DNA of 64,000 nucleotides from Streptomyces drozdowiczii. Lineage in GTDB: Bacteria > Actinomycetota > Actinomycetes > Streptomycetales > Streptomycetaceae. The DNA is taken from the NCBI RefSeq assembly GCF_026167665.1, contig NZ_CP098740.1, positions 6,448,001-6,512,000 on the forward strand. The letters are read 5' to 3'. The position numbers and the translations under genes were made by a program. Positions 11,847 to 20,056 of this stretch are shown one piece after another. The notes under the pieces are model-generated. The model made no database searches, was not told the origin of the DNA, and worked only from the letters and a program-made list of their open reading frames with translations. How positions within the stretch are numbered: the stretch's first letter is position 1; each line of letters starts with the position of its first letter.

Positions 11847-13702
11847 TACGCCACACCCATCCGGTCGAGAAGGGAAGAGAGCACGGCCACCGCGTCGCAG
11901 CCGGCGAAGACGTACTCGTCCACACCGTCGTACGCGCCGGGCCGCCCCGCCAGGTACACGCGCCGCGCGCCCGCCGCGACCAGCGCCGCGGCGACCTCCG
12001 CCGCCTGTTCGGCGTAGAGCGCGTCGCTGGAGCACAGACACGCCACGTCCGCCCCCGAGGCGGCGAACGCCTCGGCCGCCGTCGACGCGTCCACCCGCAC
12101 CGGCTCGTGCACCGGCTCGACGCCGCCCGCCTGGAAGAGGTTCGCCGCGAAGGAGACCCGCGCGGTGTGCACCGCCGCCGGGCCCAGCGCGGCGATGAAC
12201 ACGCGCGGCCTGCTCCCGGTCGCCGCGAGATGGGCGTCCGAGCGGACCCGCAGCGCTTCGAACGCCTCGTCGCGCCGGACGACCGGAAGGCCGCCCCGGG
12301 CCGGGGCCGCCGGGAACGGCTCGCGCTCCACCGGTCGTTCGGTCAGCAGCGGGAACTCGCTCACCCCGGTCACCGGCTCCTTGCGCCGCGCCAGGTCCTT
12401 GCTGCGCGCCGCCCAGGTCGCCGCGATCCGCTCCTCGACAAGACCCGAGCCCAGCGCGGCCGCCTGACCGCCCGCCCGCTCGATCTCCTGGAAGAACGCC
12501 CAGGCCGCCTCGGCGAGTTCGTCGGTCAGTCGCTCCACGTACCAGGACCCGCCCGCCGGGTCGATGACCCGGGCCAGGTGCGACTCCTCGAGGAGGATCG
12601 TGGAGGTGTTACGGGCGATGCGCCTGGCGAACGCGTCGGGCAGGCCCAGCGCGTGGTCGAACGGCAGCACGGTCACCGCGTCCGCCCCGCCGACGCCCGC
12701 ACCGAGGCTGGCGAGCGTGGTCCGCAGCATGTTCACCCACGGGTCGCGCCGCGTCATCATGACCGGCGACGTCACCGCGTGCTGCCGCTGCGCCCCGGCG
12801 CCGGGAGCCCCGCAGACCTCGGCGACCCGCGCCCACAGCCGGCGTGCCGCCCGCATCTTGGCGATCGTCAGGAACTGGTCGGCGGTGGCCGCGTACCTGA
12901 ACTCCAGCTGCGCGCACGCCGCTTCGACGCCGAGCCCGGCGTCGGTCAGCGCCCGCAGATAGGCGACGCCCGTCGCCAGCGAGGCGCCCAGCTCCTGGGC
13001 AGCCGAGCCGCCCGCCTCGTGGTACGGCATCGCGTCCACGACGACCGCGCGCAGGCCCGGGTACTCCTCGGCGCACCGGCGCGCCCAGCGGACGGCCTCC
13101 GTCAGGTCGGGCTCGCCGCCCTCGCGCGCGGCCCGCCCCAGCGGATCGGCGCCGAGGCTGCCCCGTACCTCCCCGGCCGGGACACCGCGCTCGGCGTGCA
13201 GCCGCAGCAACTCGGTTGCCGCGGCATCAAGTTCCGCGCCCGGATCCAGGACGATCGGCGCCAGGTCGAGCAGGACGCCGTCGAGTGCCCGGTCCAGACC
13301 GGAGACCGGCACGCCGTCGTCGCCTCCCACGGCCAGCCACAACGAGGTGACGCCGTTCTCCAGATCCGCGAGCACGGCCTCGTTGAGCCGGGCGGGATCG
13401 GTGAACGCGTGCCGCTGGCGTACGCCCCAGCCGCCCGCCGTTGACCCTTCCGGCTTGCTGCCGCGGGTGAACGGGGCGAAGCCCGGGAGACCGGCATCGG
13501 GCGCGTCGTCGCGCGAGGTGTAGAGGGGCCGGGTGATGAGCCCGTCCTCCACCGTGGTGGACAGTGCTTCCTCGGCGGCCGGTCCCGACACGTCCTTGCC
13601 CGATTTGCGCAGCACACCTTCGACAAGGCTCTGCCACTGCTCATGGGCGGGGTCAGGGAATCCGGCGGCCAGCGGAAGCCCGTCAGCAGGCTGGACCGTC
13701 AT
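11846..13702 (-). CDS. mutA: Methylmalonyl-CoA mutase, small subunit
   Basis: 618 aa, the non-catalytic partner of the MutAB heterodimer. It keeps the barrel fold ([34 protein letters not shown]). Its C-terminal Rossmann domain lacks the DxHxxG cobalamin motif: the matching region reads ALGPAAVH. Start: ATG 13702, where the protein begins [18 protein letters not shown]; the open frame continues upstream to 14470 without family sequence. A TAGCAT -10-like hexamer ends 7 bases before the ATG with no ribosome site, suggesting a leaderless transcript. I see no B12 riboswitch. Confidence 0.95.
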   Translation of the reverse strand: MTVQPADGLPLAAGFPDPAHEQWQSLVEGVLRKSGKDVSGPAAEEALSTTVEDGLITRPLYTSRDDAPDAGLPGFAPFTRGSKPEGSTAGGWGVRQRHAFTDPARLNEAVLADLENGVTSLWLAVGGDDGVPVSGLDRALDGVLLDLAPIVLDPGAELDAAATELLRLHAERGVPAGEVRGSLGADPLGRAAREGGEPDLTEAVRWARRCAEEYPGLRAVVVDAMPYHEAGGSAAQELGASLATGVAYLRALTDAGLGVEAACAQLEFRYAATADQFLTIAKMRAARRLWARVAEVCGAPGAGAQRQHAVTSPVMMTRRDPWVNMLRTTLASLGAGVGGADAVTVLPFDHALGLPDAFARRIARNTSTILLEESHLARVIDPAGGSWYVERLTDELAEAAWAFFQEIERAGGQAAALGSGLVEERIAATWAARSKDLARRKEPVTGVSEFPLLTERPVEREPFPAAPARGGLPVVRRDEAFEALRVRSDAHLAATGSRPRVFIAALGPAAVHTARVSFAANLFQAGGVEPVHEPVRVDASTAAEAFAASGADVACLCSSDALYAEQAAEVAAALVAAGARRVYLAGRPGAYDGVDEYVFAGCDAVAVLSSLLDRMGVA

Positions 13703-13715
13703 GGCCCAGATGCTA
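13703..13715 (-). promoter_or_regulatory. Candidate -10 element for a leaderless mutA transcript
   Basis: On the minus strand TAGCAT (13715 to 13710) is followed after 7 bases by the mutA ATG. There is no Shine-Dalgarno sequence, so transcription probably starts at or next to the start codon. No clear -35 is seen. Confidence 0.4.
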
Positions 13716-13895
13716 GGGCAGCTCCCGGGGAGGAGCAGTGCGTCGGCCTGTGACCTTGCCCTCCCCCAGCGCACTTGATCCTTTACGTACTGTCGCGTAG
13801 CCGAGAGAGGAGGTATGCGGGCCTTTGTCGCGGTGCAGCCGTGAATGCCCGAAGTTATGCTGCTGCCAATCCATTCATGCGGAGAGGACGCGCCC

Positions 13896-14324
13896 GTGAC
13901 CGTGGGACCTGTGGAATACCTCGTCGTCGCTTTTCCGGGCAGCCGGTTCACCGGCGCCATCGCGCCGGCGCTGGCCGACGCGGTCGCCTCCAAGGCGGTG
14001 CGCATCCTCGACCTGACCTTCGTGCAGAGGGCCGAGGACGGCACGATCCAGGCCGTCGAGCTGGACGATCTGGACCCCGACGACCTGGTCTCCTTCGAGC
14101 CGGTCGAGGGGGAAGTCAGCGGCATGCTGAACAGCGAGGACATCCGGATGCTCGGCGAGCGCGTTCCGCCGGGCAGCTCCGCCGCGCTCATCGTGTGGGA
14201 GGACCTGTGGGCGGTCCCGCTGGCCGAGGCCGTCCGGGCCTCCGGCGGACAGGTCATCGCCCACGAACGGATTCCCGCCGAGGTCGCCGAGGCAGCCGCC
14301 TCCGCCGCCGGCCACGACAGCTGA
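13896..14324 (+). CDS. DUF6325 family protein
   Basis: 142 aa, soluble, acidic. GTG 13896 is preceded by GGAGAGG at 13881-13887; the frame is open to 13845, but the family begins at VGPVEYLVVAFPG. Sequences of this type are common in actinobacteria (DUF6325, related to DUF1269) and usually sit beside a small SHOCT protein, as here. The beta-alpha repeats around EYLVVAF and AALIVWEDLWAVPLA suggest a small alpha/beta sandwich. Biochemical function is unknown. Confidence 0.8.
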   Translation: MTVGPVEYLVVAFPGSRFTGAIAPALADAVASKAVRILDLTFVQRAEDGTIQAVELDDLDPDDLVSFEPVEGEVSGMLNSEDIRMLGERVPPGSSAALIVWEDLWAVPLAEAVRASGGQVIAHERIPAEVAEAAASAAGHDS

Positions 14325-14350
14325 CGCCCGCACCGGAAGGGGAACACGCC

Positions 14351-14674
14351 ATGCCGATCTTCCGAGGACCCGGAATGAACCGCCGCGGACCCGGCCTCAT
14401 CGGGGCCGCCGCGCGCACGGCCGTCATCGCCGGAACCGCGTCCGCCGTCACCGGGCGGGTCCAGCAGCACCAGCAGAACAGGTTCGCCCAGCAGGAGGCG
14501 GAGCAGTACGCGGCCCAGCAGCCGATGCCGCCGGCCCCGCAGCCCGCCGCACCGCCCGCGGCGCCGGGCGACGACGTGGTCGGGCAGCTGGAGCGGCTCG
14601 CCGCGCTGAAGCAGCAGGGCATCCTGACCGAGGCCGAATTCGAGGCCCAGAAGGCGCGGCTGCTGGCCGGCTGA
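14351..14674 (+). CDS. SHOCT domain protein
   Basis: 107 aa. The N-terminus is basic and glycine-rich with a weakly hydrophobic segment (GAAARTAVIAGTASAVTG), followed by a Gln- and Pro/Ala-rich linker. The C-terminal SHOCT helix pair is LERLAALKQQGILTEAEFEAQKARLLAG (about residues 80-107). SHOCT domains are short oligomerisation or interaction modules. It lies 26 bp behind the DUF6325 gene with GGAAGGGG as ribosome site, and the pair is a recurrent streptomycete two-gene unit of unknown role. Confidence 0.82.
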   Translation: MPIFRGPGMNRRGPGLIGAAARTAVIAGTASAVTGRVQQHQQNRFAQQEAEQYAAQQPMPPAPQPAAPPAAPGDDVVGQLERLAALKQQGILTEAEFEAQKARLLAG

Positions 14675-14810
14675 GCGCAGGGTTCCGGGGCGCCTGCTCC
14701 GTAATCCCGGTTCCGCCTGCCCGCATGACGGCGACGTCCGGCCGTTCGATGATCCCCGGCGTTTTACTTTGTCGATGTGACGACATCATGCGATTTTTGA
14801 TCCGGCCAGG

Positions 14811-14825
14811 CCGAAATCATTTCGG
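14811..14825 (+). promoter_or_regulatory. Palindrome CCGAAA-TCA-TTTCGG upstream of the tyrosine phosphatase
   Basis: A perfect 6-3-6 inverted repeat (inner bases also pair to 7-1-7), 29 bp upstream of the GTG at 14855 in an AT-rich leader. A second imperfect repeat (GATGT-GACG-ACATC, 14774-14787) lies just upstream. The same CCGAAA-N3-TTTCGG arms recur at 19439. Confidence 0.4.
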
Positions 14826-14854
14826 ATGCGCGCCGGGAAAAGAGGAAATCCATC

Positions 14855-15658
14855 GTGCAAACCGTCAGGGCCGTTCCGACCGTTTCCGCCCTCAATCTGC
14901 GCGATCTCGGCGGCATCACGCTGGGCCCGGGCCGACAGGTACGGCCGGGCGTGGTGCTGCGCGCCGGCCGGCTCGGCGGCCTCGACCCGGTCGACGCCGC
15001 GGCCGTGGCCGCACTCGGCATCCGTACGGTCGTCGACCTGCGGACCGCCGACGAGCGGAGCTCGGCCCCCGACTCCCTGCCGCCCGGCGCCCGGCTCTTC
15101 GTCGCCGACGTGCTGGGTGACAATCCGGGCGTGACCCCCGCCCGGTTCCGCGCGCTGCTCGCCGACCCCGTCGAGGCCGAACGGCTGCTGGGCAACGGCA
15201 AGGCGGAGGAGGCGGTCGCGCAGTCGTACCGGCAGCTGGTCCTCTCACCGGGGGCCGCGGCCGCGTACCGCGCCTTCATCGACACGGCCGCCGACCCCGC
15301 GGCGCGGCCGGTGCTCTTCCACTGCGCCACCGGCAAGGACCGCGCCGGCTGGGGGGCCGCCCTGCTGCTCCTGATCCTCGGCGCCTCGCGCGACGTCGTG
15401 CGGGAGGAGTTCCTCGCGGTGAACCCGGTGCTGCGGGCCGTCGGACGGCCGTACGTGCAGGGCTTCCTCGACGCCGGCGGCGACCCGGAGATCGCCTCGG
15501 CGATCATCGAGGTCCGGCCCCGCTACCTCGAAACGGCGCTGGCCGCCATGGACGAGCGCTGGGGCGGCCTGGACGGCTACGTACGCGACTGCCTGCGCGT
15601 CCCCGGCCCCACGCTGCGACGGCTGCGGAGCGAACTCGTCGTCTACACCGGCCAGTAG
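14855..15658 (+). CDS. Tyrosine-specific phosphatase (dual-specificity-like, lipid-phosphatase-type P-loop)
   Basis: 267 aa, cytosolic. The CX5R active-site loop is HCATGKDRAG, with nucleophile Cys157 and Arg163. Lys-Asp in the loop matches the bacterial PtpB/LipA-type phosphatases, which accept phosphotyrosine and often phosphoinositides. The N-terminal NLRDLGG motif is also typical of the family. Start: GTG 14855 with AGAGGA at 14841-14846. The gene stands alone between the palindrome at 14811 and a strong terminator at 15683. Confidence 0.9.
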   Translation: MQTVRAVPTVSALNLRDLGGITLGPGRQVRPGVVLRAGRLGGLDPVDAAAVAALGIRTVVDLRTADERSSAPDSLPPGARLFVADVLGDNPGVTPARFRALLADPVEAERLLGNGKAEEAVAQSYRQLVLSPGAAAAYRAFIDTAADPAARPVLFHCATGKDRAGWGAALLLLILGASRDVVREEFLAVNPVLRAVGRPYVQGFLDAGGDPEIASAIIEVRPRYLETALAAMDERWGGLDGYVRDCLRVPGPTLRRLRSELVVYTGQ

Positions 15659-15682
15659 CCCGCCGCCCACCCCGCACAGCAC

Positions 15683-15713
15683 GCTGCCCCGGCACGCCGA
15701 GTGCCGGGGCAGC
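15683..15713 (+). terminator. Bidirectional hairpin terminator between convergent genes
   Basis: A perfect 13-bp stem GCTGCCCCGGCAC (15683-15695)/GTGCCGGGGCAGC (15701-15713) with a 5-nt loop, 24 bp past the phosphatase stop. It can also end transcription of the minus-strand gene that stops at 15733. Confidence 0.85.
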
Positions 15714-15732
15714 CTTCGTCTTCGCGTCCGCG

Positions 15733-16309
15733 TCAGATCTTCAGGAGGCGTTCCGTGAGGTCGCGGTAGTGCTGGAGCGTGATCCGCAGCTCCTCGGTCC
15801 GCGTCCCGGGGTCGCCGCCGTCCCGCTCGCTGACGTGCAGGGTGCTGCGGCGCTCCTTGAGGGCGTTCGTGAGGCCGGCGACCACCGCGTCGAAGGTGGA
15901 CTCGGCCTCCTCCACCGCCCGGTGCGGGCTCTCCACGAAGTCGGTCACCGCCTGGTGCAGCCGGTGGGCCAGCTTGTCCTGGTCGCCGGCCGGGAGGAGC
16001 CGCTCGGCGCCGTCGTGCGCGGTGTGCGTCCGGCTGTCGCGGTCCGGGGTGTGCGTCCGGTCCGTACGGTCGGTGTCCTTGTGCGCGTCCTTGTGCCCCA
16101 GGTCCGTGCCGCTCGTGTCCTTGTGGCCGAGGTCCTTCTCGGCGAGGGGACCGGGGCGGCGGCGGGCGGGGGAGTGGAGGGCGCCGTCCGGGCGGGCGGG
16201 CCGAGGTGTCGTCGGAGAAGTGCGGGGAGGGGACGGTCCGGTCCTCGGTGGCCGGACGGCTCGTGGGCGCGGCCGTGGGCCGCGGGGTCGGGTCGGTGTC
16301 CTTGGTCAT
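15733..16309 (-). pseudogene. Conserved hydrophilic actinobacterial protein, frameshifted in a GGGC tandem repeat
   Basis: The start ATG at 16309 overlaps the stop of the upstream gene (ATGA). The N-part begins MTKDTDPTPRPTAAPTSRP and reaches SDDTSARP. There (GGGC)x3 at 16190-16201 shifts the frame, and the protein continues in the other frame as DGALHSPARRRPG, then a Lys-Asp-His-rich linker and TDFVESPHRAVEEAESTF to the stop at 15733. Two repeat copies instead of three would give an intact 190-aa protein. Its FVESPxxAVxEA segment resembles FVDSPQQAVAEA of the upstream gene, so the two are probably related. Function is unknown. Confidence 0.7.
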
Positions 16310-16902
16310 GCCGTGCCACTTCCTTCCGCGTGATGGTGCTTGTCCGTGTGCTGGTGCCCGTCCCGGCGGACCGAGCGGTCCGAGCCGTTGGACACGAGAA
16401 CGTCGAAGAGGCCCCGGGCCTCGACCAGCGCCGTCCGCAGCTGCTCCGTGTCGCCCTCGCCGCGCTTGGCGGCGTGCACGCGCCGATAGCCGTGGACGTG
16501 CTTGGCGTGGTGGACCGAGAGCGCGTCGCTCTGCTCGTCGAAGTCCTTGCCGTCGGGGAAGCCCATGTCCCGGGCCAGCTCCGCGAGGAGCGTGTCGGCC
16601 TCGGCCACCGCCTGCTGCGGCGAGTCGACGAAACGGTCCTGGACCTGCGCCCAGCGCGCGAGGTAGCGCTCCCGCTCCTCGGGCGTCAGCGCACGCTCGT
16701 CCAGCGAGCCGTGCCGCTTCAGCCGTTCGTTCAGTTCCTGTTCGGCGGCCTTGGTGTCGCCGTTGTGCCGGGCCACGGCACGCTCGTACTCCGGTCCGAA
16801 ACGCCGCCGCAGGCCGTGGCCGCCGTTCTTCCGGCCGAAGACGAGGAACGCTCCGGCGGCCACCACCACGACGACCGCGAGGATGATCACGAGGGTCGTC
16901 AT
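16306..16902 (-). CDS. Membrane-anchored conserved protein with a FVDSPQQAVAEAD motif
   Basis: 198 aa. An N-terminal membrane anchor (TTLVIILAVVVVVAAGAFLVFG, about residues 2-23) is followed by a basic linker and a helical cytosolic domain with ERYLARWAQVQDRFVDSPQQAVAEAD, ending in a His-rich tail. The same RWxxVQxxFVDxPxxAVxxAD pattern occurs in many actinobacterial proteins of unknown role. Start: ATG 16902; a GTG six bases upstream is possible. It overlaps the next gene by 4 bases, so the two form an operon. Confidence 0.78.
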   Translation of the reverse strand: MTTLVIILAVVVVVAAGAFLVFGRKNGGHGLRRRFGPEYERAVARHNGDTKAAEQELNERLKRHGSLDERALTPEERERYLARWAQVQDRFVDSPQQAVAEADTLLAELARDMGFPDGKDFDEQSDALSVHHAKHVHGYRRVHAAKRGEGDTEQLRTALVEARGLFDVLVSNGSDRSVRRDGHQHTDKHHHAEGSGTA

Positions 16903-17127
16903 CGTCACCACCCCCGGCGGTAGTCGGTCCGCGGGTCGCTGTGTTCCACTCCCACCACCCCTTCGGGTTCGTTGCCCGGCGTGCCTTCCGGCCGGGCGTG
17001 ACGCTCGTGTACCCCCGCGAACGCGTTCGAGACGCACCGGCTTCGACAAGCGCGGCCAAGGGGCCCCTGAGGCCCCCTCGGTAGGGTGGGAGACGCCGCA
17101 GCAGGCGTACTCCGAGAGGGGATCACG

Positions 17128-17532
17128 GTGACCGAGCGCAAACCCGCGGGTGTCAGCTTCGAATCATGGGTGGACCAGCAGATCCGGGAGTCCGAACGGA
17201 ACGGTGACGTCTCCAAGCTGCCCGGATTCGGGAAGCCGATCGAGGCGCTGAGCGCCCCGTACGACGAGGCGTGGTGGATCAAGTCGAAGATGCAGCGCGA
17301 AGGCGTCTCCGTGCTCCCGCCCGCCCTGGCACTGCGCAAGGAGGCCGAGGACGTCGTCGCCGGTCTGCCGGAGATCCGGACCGAGGCCGAGGTGCGCCGG
17401 GTGCTCGGCGAGGTGAACGAGAAGATCCGCGAGGCCGTCCGCAGGCCGCCGCCCGGCCCGCTGCTGAACCTGAGCCCGTTCGACGTGGACGCTCTGGTGG
17501 CGGAGTGGCGCGCCGGACGCGCCGCCTCCTGA
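17128..17532 (+). CDS. DUF1992 protein (DnaJ homologue subfamily C28-like domain)
   Basis: 134 aa, cytosolic. It contains the DUF1992 signature FESWVDQQIRESERNGDVSKLPGFGKPIE and the downstream AWWIKSKMQREGVSVLPPALALRKE. Proteins with this domain are widespread in bacteria and as the conserved part of eukaryotic DNAJC28, but their role is not settled. Start: GTG 17128 with GAGAGGGGA 7 bases upstream; the frame is open from 17086. A TAGGGT hexamer at 17082 may be its -10. Confidence 0.87.
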   Translation: MTERKPAGVSFESWVDQQIRESERNGDVSKLPGFGKPIEALSAPYDEAWWIKSKMQREGVSVLPPALALRKEAEDVVAGLPEIRTEAEVRRVLGEVNEKIREAVRRPPPGPLLNLSPFDVDALVAEWRAGRAAS

Positions 17533-17576
17533 AGGGGCCGGGGCCGCTCCCGGAACGGATGCGTAATACTCGCCCC

Positions 17577-18067
17577 ATGAGATCAAGCGTTACGCCGACG
17601 GGTCGCCGGATGCCCAGCGGCCCGGTCCGCGTCAGGCGGGCGACCGCGCGCGACGCCAAGCGGCTCACCCGGCTGGTCCGGTCGTCGCGCGCCTACGAGG
17701 GCCCCTACGCGTCGATGGTCGCCGGGTACCGGGTGGGTCCCGACTACATCGAGGCCCATGAGGTCTTCGCGGCCGTGTGCGAGGCGACGGACCGCGTGCT
17801 CGGCTTCTACGCGCTCGTCCTGGACCCGCCCGAGCTGGACCTGCTCTTCGTCGCGGACGACGCCCAGGGCACCGGCACCGGGCGGCTGCTGATCGGCCAT
17901 CTGAGGGGGAGGCGGAGGCGCGGGGGCTGCCCGGCGTCCGGGTCGTCTCGCATCCGCCGGCGGAGGGCTTCTACCTGACCATGGGCGCGCAGCGGACGGG
18001 CACCGTCCTGGCCGCGCCGCCCGCCGTGCTGTGGGACCGGCCCGAGCTGCTGCTGCCGGTCGCCTGA
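17577..18067 (+). pseudogene. GNAT-family N-acetyltransferase, broken by a one-base deletion
   Basis: The N-part (ATG 17577) has the GNAT core VRVRRATARDAKRLTRLVR and the acetyl-CoA loop VADDAQGTGTGRLLIGHL (around 17850-17907). After CATCTG at about 17905 the frame is lost. The family sequence resumes as EGEAEARGLPGVRVVSHPP in the +2 frame and ends at 18067 with a plausible C-terminus. One extra G before GAGGGGGAG restores a 163-aa enzyme. TAATACT at 17563 is a fair -10 for a leaderless start. Substrate is unknown. Sequencing error is the main alternative to true loss. Confidence 0.75.
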
Positions 18068-18077
18068 AGCGCGCCCC

Positions 18078-18896
18078 TCAGGCGTCCGAGGCGCGGTGGA
18101 CGTCGGTGACGGTGAAGAGCCCGCCGTCCGGGTCCAGGAGCGTCGCCTCCCGGCCCTCCGGCTGCGACAGCTCCTCCACCAGGGAGCCCCCGTGCTCGCG
18201 GGCCCGCTCCACGGCGAGGGTCACGTCGTCCACCGGGAAGTTGACCTGCCAGTGCGGGCGGACCAGCGGGTCGGGGGCCGCCTCGACCGCGCCGGAGCTG
18301 ATCCGGGCCAGCTGGCGGCCCCCGCACTGGACGATCACCTCGTCCTTCGCGTACGACACCTCGCAGGCCCCCGGTTTCCCGCTCGCCCAGTCCAGCACCT
18401 CGCCGTAGAAGATCGCGGCGTCGAAGGCGCTCCGGGTGCGCAGCCGCAGCCAGGCGTGCGCATGGCCGTCCGGGGCGGGCGGCGAGGTCGTCGGCGCGGT
18501 CCGCTCCCAGATCCCGAACCCGGCCCCGTCCCGGTCGGCAGCCAGCGCGCCGCGCCCCTTGCCGAGCGTCAGCGGGCCCACCGCCACCGTTCCGCTGCGC
18601 TCCCGGATGCGGGAGGCGGCGACATCGGCGTCCCGGACGGCGAAGTAGGGCGTCCAGGCCACCGCGACCCGGAAGGCGGTGGCCACGGCACCGATGCCGG
18701 CGACCGGCACATCGCCGCGGCGGGCCACCGAGAAGTCGTCGCCGAGCCGGCCCGGGCGGAAGCTCCAGCCCATCACCGGGCCGTAGAACTTCTGGGCGGA
18801 CTCCAGATCGCGGGTCATCAGATTGACCCAGCAGGGAGCGGCGGACCCGGTCAGGGCCGCACGCGCGGGCGCCGTACCGGAGGTGCTTGGGGTCAT
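18078..18896 (-). CDS. VOC-family (glyoxalase-like) protein with two domains
   Basis: 272 aa, cytosolic. Two repeated beta-alpha-beta-beta-beta units: PCWVNLMTRDLESAQKFYGPVMGW at about residues 20-45, and HAWLRLRTRSAFDAAIFYGEVLDW near 150. This is typical of the double-module VOC proteins often annotated as hydroxylases or glyoxalases in streptomycetes. A full metal-ligand set is not obvious, so a binding or resistance role is as likely as catalysis. Start: ATG 18896; the frame is open 30 codons further upstream without similarity. It converges on the broken GNAT gene. Confidence 0.85.
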   Translation of the reverse strand: MTPSTSGTAPARAALTGSAAPCWVNLMTRDLESAQKFYGPVMGWSFRPGRLGDDFSVARRGDVPVAGIGAVATAFRVAVAWTPYFAVRDADVAASRIRERSGTVAVGPLTLGKGRGALAADRDGAGFGIWERTAPTTSPPAPDGHAHAWLRLRTRSAFDAAIFYGEVLDWASGKPGACEVSYAKDEVIVQCGGRQLARISSGAVEAAPDPLVRPHWQVNFPVDDVTLAVERAREHGGSLVEELSQPEGREATLLDPDGGLFTVTDVHRASDA

Positions 18897-19031
18897 GGTG
18901 CCACTGCCTTCATCGAGGGTGCGGCAGATGTGCCGACGGGCTTCGGGGCCGCCACCAAGCCTCGCCGGGGGCGGCCGCTCCCGCAAACGCGGCGCCGTCG
19001 CCCGCCCCGCCGCACCCCCGGGCGGCGCAGG

Positions 19032-19364
19032 TCAGTCGCGCTTGTCGTCGTCCTCGTGGCGGATCGGCTCGTTGCCGTGCTCACCCAGCTCGTACGGCGA
19101 AAGGCCCCGGCCGTCGTCGGGGAAGCGGTCGTTCCCGTGGACGTCCGGTTTCTCCTCGTGGCTGCGGTGGTCCGGGCCGACCGGCTGCTCGTCCGGCCGG
19201 GGCGGGGGCAGCTCCTGGTCGTGCCGTCGCTTGCCCAGCAGGAAGGCACCGATCAGCATGATCACCAGCAGTACGCCGATCACGCCCATCACGACGCCGG
19301 TCGCGCCGCGTCCGTCCGCGAGAGTGACCGCCAGGGAATTCAGGGCTCCATCCGAAACATCCAT
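19032..19364 (-). CDS. DUF6479 family small membrane protein
   Basis: 110 aa. A short N-terminus precedes one membrane helix (GATGVVMGVIGVLLVIMLIGAF, about residues 20-41), then a basic stop-transfer, a proline-rich RPDEQPVGPDH motif, and an acidic/polar tail with LSPYELGEHGNEP. This layout and the PDEQP and PYELGEHGN strings fit the streptomycete DUF6479 family. Function is unknown. ATG 19364 is chosen because family members start near the helix; an upstream ATG at 19418 is possible. Confidence 0.75.
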   Translation of the reverse strand: MDVSDGALNSLAVTLADGRGATGVVMGVIGVLLVIMLIGAFLLGKRRHDQELPPPRPDEQPVGPDHRSHEEKPDVHGNDRFPDDGRGLSPYELGEHGNEPIRHEDDDKRD

Positions 19365-19438
19365 GGTTGCCGGATACCCCAGGACACAGGCGTCACTCGG
19401 GACGGCGATCGAATTCATGTTTTAAGTGGATATGGGCA

Positions 19439-19453
19439 CCGAAAATGTTTCGG
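19439..19453 (+). promoter_or_regulatory. Palindrome CCGAAA-ATG-TTTCGG in a divergent intergenic region
   Basis: A perfect 6-3-6 inverted repeat between the DUF6479 gene (minus) and the gene at 19569 (plus). It has identical arms and spacing to the repeat at 14811. The A-run/T-run arms recall Fur-family boxes but are too short to assign. Confidence 0.4.
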
Positions 19454-19568
19454 GCGGTGTGAGTCCGGCCGTGCCGGGCACGCGGGGATTCCGGGCCGCT
19501 CCTGTCGCCGTCGGACGTGTGCGGGGTCAGCCTGGAAAGTACGGCAATGCCCTTCGGAAGGAGCCGCG

Positions 19569-19961
19569 GTGAACAGCGCACAGGACAAGCGACAGGCAAC
19601 GGAGGACCACCACGACCAGGAGGTGTCGGTCGTCCTCAGCGAGTGCCCCGAGGAGGACGCGCGCACCGTCTTCGACGTGCTGAGGGCCGCCTTCACCACC
19701 GACCGCTCCTCGGCCGACGTGCCCCACGAGGCCGCGGGCCGGCGCCCCACGGCATGGGCCGCGACCGTCGACGTGTCCGAGGCCCGGGTGGTCTCGGGGT
19801 CCGTGGCCCTCGGCGCCCCCGTCACGCTCGACGTGCAGGGCGGCTACCACGCCGTGGACCGGCTCAGGGGCGGGCTGGCCGACGCCTTCGCCGTCCGCGT
19901 GGTGGGCACGGTGTCCGGGGACCAGGAGGAGGAAGTGCGGCTGCGCCTGGAGAACAAGTAG
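19569..19961 (+). CDS. Conserved hypothetical protein, 130 aa
   Basis: Soluble, acidic. GTG 19569 has AAGGAG at 19558-19563. The N-terminal 15 residues are polar and probably disordered. The rest (VSVVLSECPEEDARTVFDVL, then alternating beta-like stretches VSGSVALGAPVTLDVQGGYHAV) looks like a compact alpha/beta domain ending in EEEVRLRLENK. I do not recognise a named family. It stands alone with the palindrome at 19439 upstream and is separated from the molybdenum hydroxylase genes by about 95 bp. Confidence 0.7.
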   Translation: MNSAQDKRQATEDHHDQEVSVVLSECPEEDARTVFDVLRAAFTTDRSSADVPHEAAGRRPTAWAATVDVSEARVVSGSVALGAPVTLDVQGGYHAVDRLRGGLADAFAVRVVGTVSGDQEEEVRLRLENK

Positions 19962-20056
19962 GCCGAACGCCCCGTGCGGGCGTCGCGAGGGCGCCGATGC
20001 GCCGCTCATATCTGGTAGAACTCGGACAAATGTGACTTCTTCGAAAGGTGTCGTGC

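Noticed and set aside
13703..13895. Cobalamin riboswitch upstream of mutA
   Set aside because: No B12-box-like sequence or room for the full fold; the probable promoter lies 7 bases from the start codon.
15945..16319. Separate short minus-strand gene starting at GTG 16319
   Set aside because: Its product is Arg/Pro/Thr low complexity. The ATG at 16309, coupled to the upstream stop, plus a repaired frame explains the region better.
17060..17076. GGGGCC-CCTGA-GGCCCC hairpin as a terminator
   Set aside because: Only a 6-bp stem, located upstream of the DUF1992 promoter region with no plus-strand gene ending there; may be chance in GC-rich DNA.
19410..19450. Sigma-B-like promoter (GTTT...GGGCAC) upstream of 19569
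   Set aside because: The -10 lacks the GGGTA core and spacing is poor; only the palindrome was kept.
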